A program made the position numbers and the translations under genes. A stretch of DNA of 9,663 nucleotides from Bacillota bacterium (GTDB lineage: Bacteria; Bacillota; Clostridia; Peptostreptococcales; Anaerovoracaceae): assembly GCA_016284575.1 (NCBI GenBank), contig JAEEPD010000019.1:1-9663 (forward strand). Direction: 5' to 3'. The notes under the pieces are model-generated. The model was not told the origin of the DNA. It searched no databases and was given only the letters and a program-made list of their open reading frames with translations. This document shows positions 1 through 6,482 of the stretch, one piece after another; the first letter of the stretch is position 1, and each line of letters starts with the position of its first letter.

Positions 1-355
1 AGCCCTCAAAGCCCTTCTGGCTCTTGAGCCAGGTGTAGAGCGGCAGCTCGTTTTCGCCGTTCACATCGGACTTCTTCATCTGCGGGAACATGGTGCCGAA
101 ATTGACAGTGCAGAATTCGTGTATCTCCTCGTCTGTTCCGGGCGCCTGTCCGCCAAACTGATTGCACGGGATATCGATGATCTCAAATCCCTGTTCCTTA
201 TACTTTTCGTAGGTAGCCTCCAGCTCCTTATACTGCGGTGTGAACCCTCATTTTGTGGCGGTGTTCACCACCAGGACTACCTTTCCCTCAAGACTTGCGA
301 AATCAAAGGGATCATCGAAAGCGTCGGTCATTTTGAACTCATAAAACTGGCTCAT
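1..355 (-). CDS. Glutathione peroxidase family selenoprotein, 3' end cut off by the window
   Basis: Peroxidase of the thioredoxin fold that reduces hydrogen peroxide or organic hydroperoxides, probably in the cytoplasm because no signal peptide is seen. From ATG at 355 the frame reads 118 codons to the window edge if TGA at 250-248 (codon 36) is read through. That codon falls exactly at the peroxidatic position in VVNTATK-U-GFTPQY, where homologues have Cys or selenocysteine. The frame on both sides stays homologous: the Gln block PCNQFGGQ is at residues 63-70, and the FC-x3-FG-x2-FP block and DVNG lie at about 81-100. About 40 C-terminal residues, with the catalytic Trp and Asn, lie outside the window. 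GGAGG stands 6-7 bases before the start. The electron donor (glutathione or thioredoxin) cannot be told from this fragment. Without recoding, the gene would be a 35-codon fragment; a nonsense mutation or sequencing error is the alternative, but the exact catalytic position argues against it. Confidence 0.88.
211..247 (-). promoter_or_regulatory. Candidate bacterial SECIS stem-loop after the in-frame UGA
   Basis: Bacterial selenocysteine insertion needs an mRNA hairpin directly 3' of the UGA, bound by SelB. After the UGA at 250-248 the transcript can fold with GGGU pairing to ACCU, CC to GG and CAG to CUG. These are interrupted by small internal loops and capped by a nine-base loop (232-224) with two G residues 21-22 bases after the UGA. 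The distance fits known elements, but the stem is broken and the first loop bases are not G, so the fold is only a hand-drawn candidate. Confidence 0.35.
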
Positions 356-400
356 GATTTACCTCCAATATTATACTGTGAAATAATAAATCTTACGCAA

Positions 401-418
401 TCAATTTTATACAATTGA
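401..418. repeat. Inverted repeat over the -10 region of the peroxidase promoter (possible operator)
   Basis: TCAATT and AATTGA arms, perfect over 6 bp, are separated by 6 bp and overlap the -10 hexamer of the peroxidase promoter. The position suits a repressor site. It does not match the PerR or Fur consensus well. The region is AT-rich, so chance is a real possibility. Confidence 0.35.
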
Positions 419-432
419 ATTAGATTTGTCAA
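404..432 (-). promoter_or_regulatory. SigA-type promoter of the glutathione peroxidase gene
   Basis: A perfect -35 TTGACA (432-427), a 17-bp spacer and a -10 TAAAAT (409-404) read toward the peroxidase. The predicted start of transcription near 397 gives a leader of about 40 nt ending in GGAGG and the ATG at 355. Confidence 0.75.
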
Positions 433-453
433 TAGAAATGTTTATTTATTTAA

Positions 454-483
454 AAATCTGCAGCCACCAATGACTGCAGATTT
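454..483 (-). terminator. Rho-independent terminator of the alpha/beta hydrolase gene
   Basis: A perfect 10-bp stem, AAATCTGCAG/CTGCAGATTT, with a 10-base loop lies about 50 bp past the hydrolase stop codon. On the minus strand it is followed by a T-rich run. It separates the hydrolase transcript from the peroxidase promoter just downstream. Confidence 0.75.
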
Positions 484-535
484 CCGATCCTATGCTGTTA
501 GAAGCCGGGGCCGTCCTGTACCGAAACAAGTCCCT

Positions 536-1462
536 CTACAGGCAGCTCTTGAAGAAATCGATTATGCCCTTCTCAACCTCGCACTTGATGTCATCGTAGT
601 TGTGGATCTCGTGGCGGTAACCGGAATAGAGCTTGGTGGTGACTTTGTGGCCGGTGGAAGCCAGCCAGTTGGAGGTCTGGTAGACGCCCTCGCCCCAGCT
701 GCCCACGGGGTCCTCGTCTCCTGCTATGTTGTAGATCGGAAGCTCCTTGGGGACCTTTTCCGCCCACTCTGTGCCCTGTATGCACTCCATCATTTTGCAG
801 AAGTCCAGCATGGAGCGGTTGGTGGTGGGCTTAGTGAAGGCATCGAAGGGGTCAGCGGCGTGGTCATCCTGCACCCACTTGCTGTGGCATATCCACTCGT
901 TGCCAAGCCTTACAGGCTCCTCTATGCGGGCGAACATGAAGGCGAACAGCATGTTGGTGTAATTGGGATCGGACTCAAGACCCTTGCCTGCTGCGACGCC
1001 CTCGCTTATGGCTGCGATGGTGGCAGGAAGTGACGGCATGGAGCCTGCGGTACCGCAGATGGTGGCACCCTTGAGCTCATTGCCGTATTTAGCTATGTAA
1101 TCGCGGGTGATGAAGGAGCCCATGCTGTGGCCGAACATAAAGTACGGAAGGCCGGGGTACATCTCCTTGACTATCTTCGTCAGCTTGTACTCGTCCTCCA
1201 TCATGGTGTGGGGGCCTTTGTCTCCCCAGTCGCCCCAGCTGTTGTTCACGATGGCAGTCTTGCCGTGGCCCACGTGGTCGTCTGCAGCCACGATGAAGCC
1301 GGCATCCATGAAGGCCACTATCATGTGGAAATAGCGGCGGGAGTGCTCACCGAAGCCGTGGATCAGCTGGATGATGCCCTTTGGCTCGCAGGCCGGCACA
1401 TAGACCCAGCCCTGAACCATGTCGCGCTCGTTGAAGGACTTGAAACTAATCTCGTGTAACAT
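536..1462 (-). CDS. Alpha/beta hydrolase, serine aminopeptidase S33 / monoacylglycerol lipase-like
   Basis: Cytoplasmic serine hydrolase of 308 residues, a normal length for the Hydrolase_4 (S33) family. Visible parts are the oxyanion-hole motif HGFGEH at 35-40, the nucleophile elbow GHSMGS with Ser113, the probable acid Asp251 in AGDEDPVG, and the catalytic His284 in GYRHE. A helical lid region lies between roughly residues 140 and 235. No signal peptide or membrane segment is seen. Close relatives act on monoacylglycerols, lysophospholipids or other small esters; the substrate cannot be read from the sequence. The start is fixed by AAGGAGG (1474-1468) five bases upstream of the ATG. It appears monocistronic: it has its own terminator, and pcp upstream is about 170 bp away with a probable terminator. 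No convincing promoter hexamers were found just upstream. Confidence 0.9.
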   Translation of the reverse strand: MLHEISFKSFNERDMVQGWVYVPACEPKGIIQLIHGFGEHSRRYFHMIVAFMDAGFIVAADDHVGHGKTAIVNNSWGDWGDKGPHTMMEDEYKLTKIVKEMYPGLPYFMFGHSMGSFITRDYIAKYGNELKGATICGTAGSMPSLPATIAAISEGVAAGKGLESDPNYTNMLFAFMFARIEEPVRLGNEWICHSKWVQDDHAADPFDAFTKPTTNRSMLDFCKMMECIQGTEWAEKVPKELPIYNIAGDEDPVGSWGEGVYQTSNWLASTGHKVTTKLYSGYRHEIHNYDDIKCEVEKGIIDFFKSCL

Positions 1463-1588
1463 TTTTGCCTCCTTGCACAGTAAAAACTCAGCAATATTTC
1501 TATCGATTCAATTAACAGCACCCCGGCTTTATTGCAAATGAATTGACATGCAAAGCAGGGACGTTATCAGTGACGGGTATATAAAGAC

Positions 1589-1630
1589 AAAAGGCAGGAT
1601 ACTAAGACCTGCGGCAGGCCTTCAGCTGCC
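1589..1630 (-). terminator. Probable terminator after pcp
   Basis: Just past the pcp stop the minus strand carries alternative hairpins: GGCAG pairing with CTGCC, and GCAGG (1612-1608) pairing with CCTGC (1598-1594) over a 9-base loop. The latter is followed by a T-rich stretch CTTTTGTCTTT. The stem is short, so strength is uncertain. Confidence 0.5.
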
Positions 1631-1634
1631 AAAA

Positions 1635-2249
1635 CTATTTATCGAGCGCCTTTATCAGGGTCCTGAGGCATATTTCCAGGCCCTTTGTAATGTCCTCGAG
1701 GGGCATGGACGGCTCCTCCGGCTTATCCTTTACCTGTTCGGGAACATATGGCACATGTATGAAGCCATAGGGCAGCCCGCTCTCTGCCGTGGCGGCAAGG
1801 ACACGGTACATGATATCGTTGCACACATAGGCTCCTGCGGTGGTGGATACGCTGGCGGGCAGACCTGCCTCAGCCATGGCATCCGTCATCTCCTGAACAG
1901 GAAGCCTGGAAAAGATGCCATCGGCTCCGCCCGGAGCTATGAGCTCCCAGACAGGCTGATTGCCGTCATTGTCCGGGATGCGGTCATTGTCCATGTTGAC
2001 GCCTATCAGCTCGGGAGTTATGCCCTTCCTTCCACCGGCCTGTCCCACGGAGACCGCCGCTGCAGGCTCAAGTGCCTTAAGCCTTTCCATGAATTCCTCC
2101 GCCGCCCGGCCGAAAACCACCGGAAGCTCCAGCTTTTCTATCCTGAAGCCGTCGATTTCCTCCGGCAGCCTCTTCACTGCCTCGTAGGACGGATTTATGC
2201 TTTCGCCTCCGAAGGGCTGAAAGCCAGAGATAAGTATGATCCTGTTCAT
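1635..2249 (-). CDS. pcp: Pyroglutamyl-peptidase I
   Basis: Cysteine peptidase (family C15) that removes N-terminal pyroglutamate from peptides in the cytoplasm. It is 204 residues long, the usual size. The N-terminal signature ILISGFQPFGG is at 5-15, the Glu block VGQAGGRKGITPE at 68-80 (Glu80), RIPDNDGNQP at 90-99, the nucleophile in AGAYVCND (Cys143) and the catalytic His165 in FIHVPYVPEQ. All three triad residues are present. A purine-rich AAGGGGG site precedes the ATG. It is transcribed from its own promoter, divergently from the DsbA-like gene, and fits the peptide and amino-acid scavenging of an amino-acid-using anaerobe. Confidence 0.95.
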   Translation of the reverse strand: MNRIILISGFQPFGGESINPSYEAVKRLPEEIDGFRIEKLELPVVFGRAAEEFMERLKALEPAAAVSVGQAGGRKGITPELIGVNMDNDRIPDNDGNQPVWELIAPGGADGIFSRLPVQEMTDAMAEAGLPASVSTTAGAYVCNDIMYRVLAATAESGLPYGFIHVPYVPEQVKDKPEEPSMPLEDITKGLEICLRTLIKALDK

Positions 2250-2274
2250 GAGCGCCCCCTTTCTTTACTTTAAT

Positions 2275-2303
2275 ATTTTATGACATTTCGGATTTCTGTT
2301 CAA
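2275..2303 (-). promoter_or_regulatory. SigA-type promoter of pcp
   Basis: -35 TTGAAC (2303-2298), 17-bp spacer, -10 TAAAAT (2280-2275), reading toward pcp with a leader of about 20 nt. It lies 14 bp from the promoter of the divergent DsbA-like gene, so binding at one could affect the other. Confidence 0.65.
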
Positions 2304-2317
2304 TATGCCGCCCGAGA

Positions 2318-2346
2318 TTGACTGGGTGTTTTCACGATTGTATAAT
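2318..2346 (+). promoter_or_regulatory. Strong SigA-type promoter of the DsbA-like gene
   Basis: -35 TTGACT, a spacer of exactly 17 bp and a consensus -10 TATAAT. It is among the best-matched promoters in the window. The transcript would start near 2353, leaving a leader of about 37 nt that is very AT-rich, with AAAGGGA before the ATG. Confidence 0.78.
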
Positions 2347-2389
2347 ATTTTTGAATAAATGTTGTTTTTAATATTCAAAGGGAACTGAC

Positions 2390-3010
2390 ATGGAAAAGAA
2401 AAAGACCATTTACATCGACATGTTTCTGGACCTTATCTGCGAATGGTGCTTTCTTGGAAAGGGCGTGCTGGACTCCATGAAGGACAGGTACGACATAGTC
2501 ATGCGGTATCATTTCGTGGAGATCCATCCGGACACACCGCAGGGAGGCATGCCCATGACCTGGCACGCGCCGCATCCGGAGCGCTTCTTCAAGGCCGTGG
2601 GGATCATAGCGGAGCACTACGGGCTGAAATTCACACCCCGGGAGATCTTTCCAAACACCCACGACATACTCTGCGTGGCGGAGTACGCCAACGATCTTGG
2701 GCTGGCGGAGCCCTTCATCAAGGCCGGCTATGACGCCCTGATGGGACTGGGACTCAATCTAAGCGATCCTGCCATAATAGAAGCCGTAGCCATAAGGGCG
2801 GGACTGGACGCAGAGGCCGTGGAAAAAGCCCTTGCGGATCCGAAATACGCCCAGCGGCTGGTTGACAACGAGGAGTACATATTCCAGTGCGGAAATGAGG
2901 GCAGAGTTCCGGCTTATATAATCAACGGAAAGTACATCCACACAGGTGTGGAGGGCGACGAAGCCTGGGCGGAGCTTTTTGAAAGTCTGCCGGAGGAGCC
3001 CCTTTCCTGA
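2390..3010 (+). CDS. DsbA family oxidoreductase, FrnE-like, with CEWC active site
   Basis: Thioredoxin-fold protein of 206 residues with the helical insertion typical of the DsbA/FrnE (2-hydroxychromene-2-carboxylate isomerase-like) group. The active-site motif is C17-E-W-C20 in DLICEWCFLGK at the end of the first strand, where FrnE proteins usually have CPWC. The cis-proline loop is RVPAYIINGKY with Pro174, followed by a C-terminal helix. There is no signal peptide or lipobox, so it is probably a cytoplasmic disulfide reductase or isomerase rather than an exported oxidase. The start follows AAAGGGA at a normal distance, behind a strong promoter. It stands alone, divergent from pcp and convergent with the aminotransferase. 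The substrate is unknown. Confidence 0.85.
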   Translation: MEKKKTIYIDMFLDLICEWCFLGKGVLDSMKDRYDIVMRYHFVEIHPDTPQGGMPMTWHAPHPERFFKAVGIIAEHYGLKFTPREIFPNTHDILCVAEYANDLGLAEPFIKAGYDALMGLGLNLSDPAIIEAVAIRAGLDAEAVEKALADPKYAQRLVDNEEYIFQCGNEGRVPAYIINGKYIHTGVEGDEAWAELFESLPEEPLS

Positions 3011-3028
3011 TCAGGTCAAAAGCAATGC

Positions 3029-3064
3029 AAAAGGACAGCGCTTTATTGCAGCGCTGCCCTTTTT
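3029..3064. terminator. Bidirectional terminator between the DsbA-like and aminotransferase genes
   Basis: AAAAGG and CAGCGCT pair with AGCGCTG and CCTTTT around a 7-base loop, with one A/C mismatch. A T-run closes the plus-strand side, and the A-run of the left arm gives a T-run on the minus strand. It lies 19 bp past the DsbA-like stop and 32 bp past the aminotransferase stop on the other strand, so it can serve both. Confidence 0.8.
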
Positions 3065-3095
3065 GATTGCGGTTTTCAGATTTTGCGGATAGCCC

Positions 3096-4280
3096 CTACT
3101 TGTACTCCTCCATCAGAGCCTTGAAGGCCGGAAGGCTGCGCTGGATCATGGCAGGATCCACGCAGGTGGAGATGCGCAGGAAGCCGGGAGCCCCGAAGCC
3201 GGTGCCGGGAACTATCAGAAGATTGTATTTCTTGGCTCTTTCGGACATGGCGTTATCGTCCCCGTCGGGAGCGCCTATCATCATGTAGAAAGCACCCTGG
3301 GGGTATACGCAGCGGTAGCCGTAGCCGGTGAGTGCCTCGTACAGAGTCTTGCGGTTCTGATCGTAAACGCTAAGGTCGGGCATAATATCCACACACTTTG
3401 CTGCCACCTTCTGCATCATGGTGGGTGCGCAGACATGGCCAAGGGTCCTCATGGCGCCCTTTATTGCGGCGTATACGTTCTTACTGTCGTCCACGCAGGG
3501 GGGCACGCAGAAGTAGCCGATGCGCTCGCCGGGCAGGCTCAGGCTCTTGGACCAGGAATAGCATATAATTGTATTGTTGTAGATGGCAGGAACGTAGGGA
3601 ACCTCTCCGCCGTCGTAAACCAGTTCCCTGTATGGCTCATCGCAGATGATGAAAATAGGATGGCCATACTCGGCGCTCTTTTTTCTCAGCAGTGCAGCCA
3701 TAGCCTCCAGAGTCTCCCTGCTGTAGACCACACCGGAGGGGTTATTGGGGGAGTTGACGATGACTGCCTGGGTGTTGGGAGAGATGCGGGCCTCAACCGC
3801 TGCCAGATCCACCTGGAAGTTCTCCGTGTCTGGAGGTACCACCACGGCCTTTATGTTGCAGGCCTGGGCGTACATGGTGTATTCGGGGAAGAAGGGAGCA
3901 AGCAGCAGGACCTCGGTATTTTCGTCCTGGCGAAGAGCCCTTAAGCTTCCCACGATAGCGGGAGCCGCGCCGCAGGTGAAATAAATGCAGTCCGCATCGA
4001 TATTGTCTCCCGTGCGCCTGCTCAGGTTTTCAGCTATGGCCTTTCTGGCCCAGCCGTCACCCTGGGCTGATGAATAGCCGTGAAGGGCCAGCGGGTCTCC
4101 CTCCAGAAGCTCCTGAATAGCCTTCTTTACTGCCTCCGGAGCCGGAACGGACGGATTTCCAATGGAATAATCGTAGACATTTTCCTTGCCAACGATGGCG
4201 GCCTGCTTCTGGCCATAGTCAAACAGTTCTCTTATACCGGACTGGGTGGAGCCCAGCGCGTGCATTGCTTTATCGTACAT
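3096..4280 (-). CDS. PLP-dependent aminotransferase, class I/II
   Basis: Fold-type I aminotransferase that moves an amino group between an amino acid and a 2-oxo acid in the cytoplasm. It has 394 residues from the ATG at 4280, a normal family length. Seen in order are the substrate-loop IGNPSVPAP near the N terminus, GYSSAQGDGWARKAIAE, the cofactor Tyr in FFPEYTMYAQA, the Asn block VNSPNNPSG, the Asp-x-x-Tyr of ICDEPYRELVYD, the Schiff-base lysine in SWSKSLSLPGERIGY, and the carboxylate-binding arginine in GFLRIS near the C terminus. The open frame continues to 4403, but the upstream residues are not family-like and AGAGG lies six bases before the 4280 start. It sits 123 bp after buk on the same strand and may be read through from ptb-buk or from its own weak promoter. 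Substrate specificity is undetermined; supplying oxo acids for acyl-CoA formation is inference. Confidence 0.88.
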   Translation of the reverse strand: MYDKAMHALGSTQSGIRELFDYGQKQAAIVGKENVYDYSIGNPSVPAPEAVKKAIQELLEGDPLALHGYSSAQGDGWARKAIAENLSRRTGDNIDADCIYFTCGAAPAIVGSLRALRQDENTEVLLLAPFFPEYTMYAQACNIKAVVVPPDTENFQVDLAAVEARISPNTQAVIVNSPNNPSGVVYSRETLEAMAALLRKKSAEYGHPIFIICDEPYRELVYDGGEVPYVPAIYNNTIICYSWSKSLSLPGERIGYFCVPPCVDDSKNVYAAIKGAMRTLGHVCAPTMMQKVAAKCVDIMPDLSVYDQNRKTLYEALTGYGYRCVYPQGAFYMMIGAPDGDDNAMSERAKKYNLLIVPGTGFGAPGFLRISTCVDPAMIQRSLPAFKALMEEYK

Positions 4281-4345
4281 ATGATGCCTCTTTTCCGCTC
4301 CGGCGGCAGCCTTGGTGCTGTCCCGAAGCCTTAATTTTGAAGGAT

Positions 4346-4374
4346 ATTTTAACACATCAGTGCAGTAAATAAAA
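4346..4374 (-). promoter_or_regulatory. Possible extended -10 promoter of the aminotransferase gene
   Basis: An extended -10 TGT-TAAAAT (4354-4346) lies 17 bp after a poor -35 TTTTAT, in the AT-rich gap after buk. The predicted leader is about 60 nt. No clear terminator is seen after buk, so co-transcription with ptb-buk remains possible. Confidence 0.4.
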
Positions 4375-4403
4375 GCTTTTTGTATCTGATGGATGGATGT
4401 CAC

Positions 4404-5492
4404 TTATTGCTGCAGCTTAGGGAAATCGTATTCGCTGCAGCCCTCCTCGCCGCTGAGCATGCGGATGCCGCCCTCGGCCAGAGCCTCCATCTCCAACTCG
4501 CCCGGGTAGACGTACACCGGTCCAAGGAAGCTGATGTAGTCCTTGACCATGGACATGAGGCTTTCGGAGTAGGCTATGCCGCCGGTAAGGACTATGCAGT
4601 CCATCTTTCCCTTGAACACCACGGACAGCTCACCTACGCACTTGGCTATCTGCAGGGCCTGGGCCTGAAACACCAGCTCCGCGTACTTGTCTCCTGCGGC
4701 TATACGGGCCTCGATCTCCCGGCAGTCGGAGGTGCCAAGGTGGGCGTACATGCCGCCCTTGCCCCGGACCTTCTTTTTCATCTCGGACTCGGTGAAGCGG
4801 CCGCTGTAGCAGAGCTCAACCAGCTCCAGGCCCGGCACCGCCCCTGCCCTTTCGGGGGAGAAGGGACCGTCGCAGTCTCCTATGCTGTCGATTATATGGC
4901 CGTGCTCATGGGCGCTGGCGGATATGCCTCCTCCAAGATGGGCCACCAGGATATTCATGTCCTCGTAGCGCTTCCCCAGGTCCTTTGCGCAGCGTATGGC
5001 CATCGCCCTGCTGTTCAGCACGTGGCACTGGCTTTCCCTGTGGATCTCTTTGATGCCTGTTATCTTGGCCACGGGAGGAAGCTCCGCAGAGGTGACCGCG
5101 TCGTAGATGAAGGCAGGCTTTCCCGCCTTGTCGGCCACAGCCTTTGCCAGCAGGCCGCCCAGATTTGAAGCGTGGGGGGAGCTGTATCTGTGGTCGGAAA
5201 GGGCGACGGCCAGCTTGTCGTTCACCCTGTAGCCGCCGGTCTTAATGCCATAGACCAGGCCGCCTCTTCCGATGACCGCATCGAGACTGTCTGCAGTAAT
5301 GCCGTTGCGCTTCATGAAGTCCTCAATAAGCGCCAGCCTGTAGGGCACCTGATCCGGAAGGTTTTCGTACCTGGCAAGCTCGTCGGTGCTGTGACTGATG
5401 CTCTCCTGAACCAGCTTCTGCGCACCCTCGTAAAGGGCTATCTTGGTGCTGGTGGAGCCGGGGTTGATTATCAGAAGTCTGTAATTTTTCAT
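4404..5492 (-). CDS. buk: Butyrate kinase
   Basis: Acetokinase-family enzyme converting butyryl phosphate and ADP to butyrate and ATP, the last step of the Ptb-Buk route, in the cytoplasm. It has 362 residues, close to the usual 355. The N-terminal nucleotide-binding motif INPGSTSTK is at 9-17, GRGGL at 75-79, the second phosphate motif HLGGGIS at 185-191, DGPFSPERAG at 208-217, the adenosine-side motif LTGGIAYS at 302-309, and the C-terminal EMEALAEGGIRML. It starts 9 bp after the ptb stop; its AGGA site overlaps the end of ptb, which indicates translation from the same mRNA. Relatives also accept isobutyrate, valerate and isovalerate, so a branched-chain acid kinase role is possible. Confidence 0.95.
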   Translation of the reverse strand: MKNYRLLIINPGSTSTKIALYEGAQKLVQESISHSTDELARYENLPDQVPYRLALIEDFMKRNGITADSLDAVIGRGGLVYGIKTGGYRVNDKLAVALSDHRYSSPHASNLGGLLAKAVADKAGKPAFIYDAVTSAELPPVAKITGIKEIHRESQCHVLNSRAMAIRCAKDLGKRYEDMNILVAHLGGGISASAHEHGHIIDSIGDCDGPFSPERAGAVPGLELVELCYSGRFTESEMKKKVRGKGGMYAHLGTSDCREIEARIAAGDKYAELVFQAQALQIAKCVGELSVVFKGKMDCIVLTGGIAYSESLMSMVKDYISFLGPVYVYPGELEMEALAEGGIRMLSGEEGCSEYDFPKLQQ

Positions 5493-5501
5493 GGCTTTTT
5501 C

Positions 5502-6416
5502 CTAACTTATTTTTGCGCAGACCAGCAGCGAATAGTATTTTTCCTCGAAGCTGGCGCTCCTGGAATTCAGAGCGATGGGGCATCTGGCACCTGTCACCAC
5601 CCCCAGCATCCTTGCATTCGCAAAGGCAAGGGCCATCTTTACCATCATGTTTCCTGCGGCCATGGTGGGCACCAGGAAGCAGTCGGTGGCGCCGCATACA
5701 GGGCTCTCGAAGCCCTTGATCGCAGCGGATTCTGCGCTTACCGCAAGGTCGAAGCTTATGGGTCCCTCCACATAGCAGCTTCCCAGCTCACCAGCCAGGC
5801 CTGCCTCCTTCAGAGCAGCCGCATCCACGGTCTCCTGTATCTTGGGGCTCACCGTCTCAGCTGCGCAGACTGCGGCAACATTCACATTTTCGTAGCCCAG
5901 CTTTTCAAAAATCTCAACCGCGTTGCGGACTATGGCCTTCTTCTGCTCCAGATCCGGAGCCGGGATCATTCCCCCGTCAGCCACACCAAGAAGCCTGCCG
6001 TAGGCAGGAATGTCTATTATGGCGGTGTGGCTCATGGGCCGACCGAGGCCTATACCGGTATCCTTGTTTACCACAGCCCTGAGTATGGTGGAGGTCTGCA
6101 TCAGGCCCTTCTGTATGAAGTCCGCCCTGCCCTCCTTTATGAGCTCCACGGCGATGCGGGCGCAGTCCTCGTCGGCAGCTGCGTCGATTATCCGGCCCTC
6201 GGAAAGGGCGGCTTCAGCCGCGGCAATGCCTGCCTCCTCCTTCAGTATGCGGAGGATGTCTTCCCTTCTGCCTATGAGTATAAAGTTCAGGATGCCCTCT
6301 TCGTGGGCCTTCAGCACCGCCTCCAGGGTGTGGGCATCGTGGGCGCAGGCCACAGCCACGGTCTTCGGCCGTTCAGCCTTTACAAGTTCTTTTATCTCTT
6401 CGAATCTTTTCAACAT
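5502..6416 (-). CDS. ptb: Phosphate butyryltransferase
   Basis: Transfers the butyryl group from coenzyme A to phosphate, giving butyryl phosphate for Buk. It has 304 residues, the usual size for the phosphate acetyl/butyryltransferase family. Recognisable blocks are DFIQKGLMQTSTILRAVV at 99-116, RPMSHTA at 126-132, the VADGGMIPAPD loop at 145-155, AAETVSPKIQET at 185-196, VEGPISFDLA at 216-225, FLVPTMAAGNMMVKML-like core at 247-262 (last residues KMA), and the C-terminal GARCPIALNSRSASF. The start is set by AAAAGAGG seven bases before the ATG at 6416. It is the first gene of a ptb-buk operon. The ribosome binding site lies inside one arm of a 16-bp inverted repeat whose other arm fills the promoter spacer, suggesting tight regulation of the ATP-yielding acid branch. 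Confidence 0.95.
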   Translation of the reverse strand: MLKRFEEIKELVKAERPKTVAVACAHDAHTLEAVLKAHEEGILNFILIGRREDILRILKEEAGIAAAEAALSEGRIIDAAADEDCARIAVELIKEGRADFIQKGLMQTSTILRAVVNKDTGIGLGRPMSHTAIIDIPAYGRLLGVADGGMIPAPDLEQKKAIVRNAVEIFEKLGYENVNVAAVCAAETVSPKIQETVDAAALKEAGLAGELGSCYVEGPISFDLAVSAESAAIKGFESPVCGATDCFLVPTMAAGNMMVKMALAFANARMLGVVTGARCPIALNSRSASFEEKYYSLLVCAKIS

Positions 6417-6420
6417 AACA

Positions 6421-6476
6421 AAGCCTCTTTTGGATTAAAAATAACTCAATCTTATTGTAAATCCCAAAAGAGGCTT
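6421..6476. repeat. 16-bp inverted repeat across the ptb promoter and ribosome binding site
   Basis: AAGCCTCTTTTGGATT (6421-6436) is matched by its reverse complement at 6460-6476 with one bulged C, around a 23-bp centre. On the minus strand the upstream arm is exactly the spacer between the -35 and -10 of the ptb promoter, and the downstream arm contains the AAAAGAGG ribosome binding site. With the proposed start near 6447 only one arm is transcribed, which favours a two-site DNA operator. If transcription starts further upstream, the mRNA would form a hairpin hiding the ribosome binding site. Confidence 0.7.
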
Positions 6477-6482
6477 GTTCAA
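6454..6482 (-). promoter_or_regulatory. SigA-type promoter of ptb-buk
   Basis: -35 TTGAAC (6482-6477), 17-bp spacer, -10 TACAAT (6459-6454), reading toward ptb. The leader would be about 30 nt. The spacer coincides with one arm of the inverted repeat, so a protein on that arm would compete with RNA polymerase. Confidence 0.6.

Noticed and set aside
248..250. Reading the peroxidase as a broken pseudogene
   Set aside because: The only stop is a TGA exactly at the catalytic Sec/Cys position; promoter, ribosome binding site and the rest of the frame are intact, which makes recoding the better explanation.
361..432. A PerR box upstream of the peroxidase
   Set aside because: Several AT-rich palindromic stretches exist, but none gives a convincing match to the TTATAAT-N-ATTATAA consensus.
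1548..2273. 241-codon plus-strand open frame opposite pcp
   Set aside because: Pcp on the other strand has all its catalytic residues and a promoter; the plus-strand product resembles no known protein.
4281..4403. N-terminal extension of the aminotransferase to 4403 (435 residues)
   Set aside because: The extra residues are not family-like, the stretch includes a probable promoter, and a ribosome binding site fits the ATG at 4280.
4380..5168. 262-codon plus-strand open frame opposite buk
   Set aside because: It is a mirror frame of buk with no family resemblance and no ribosome binding site.
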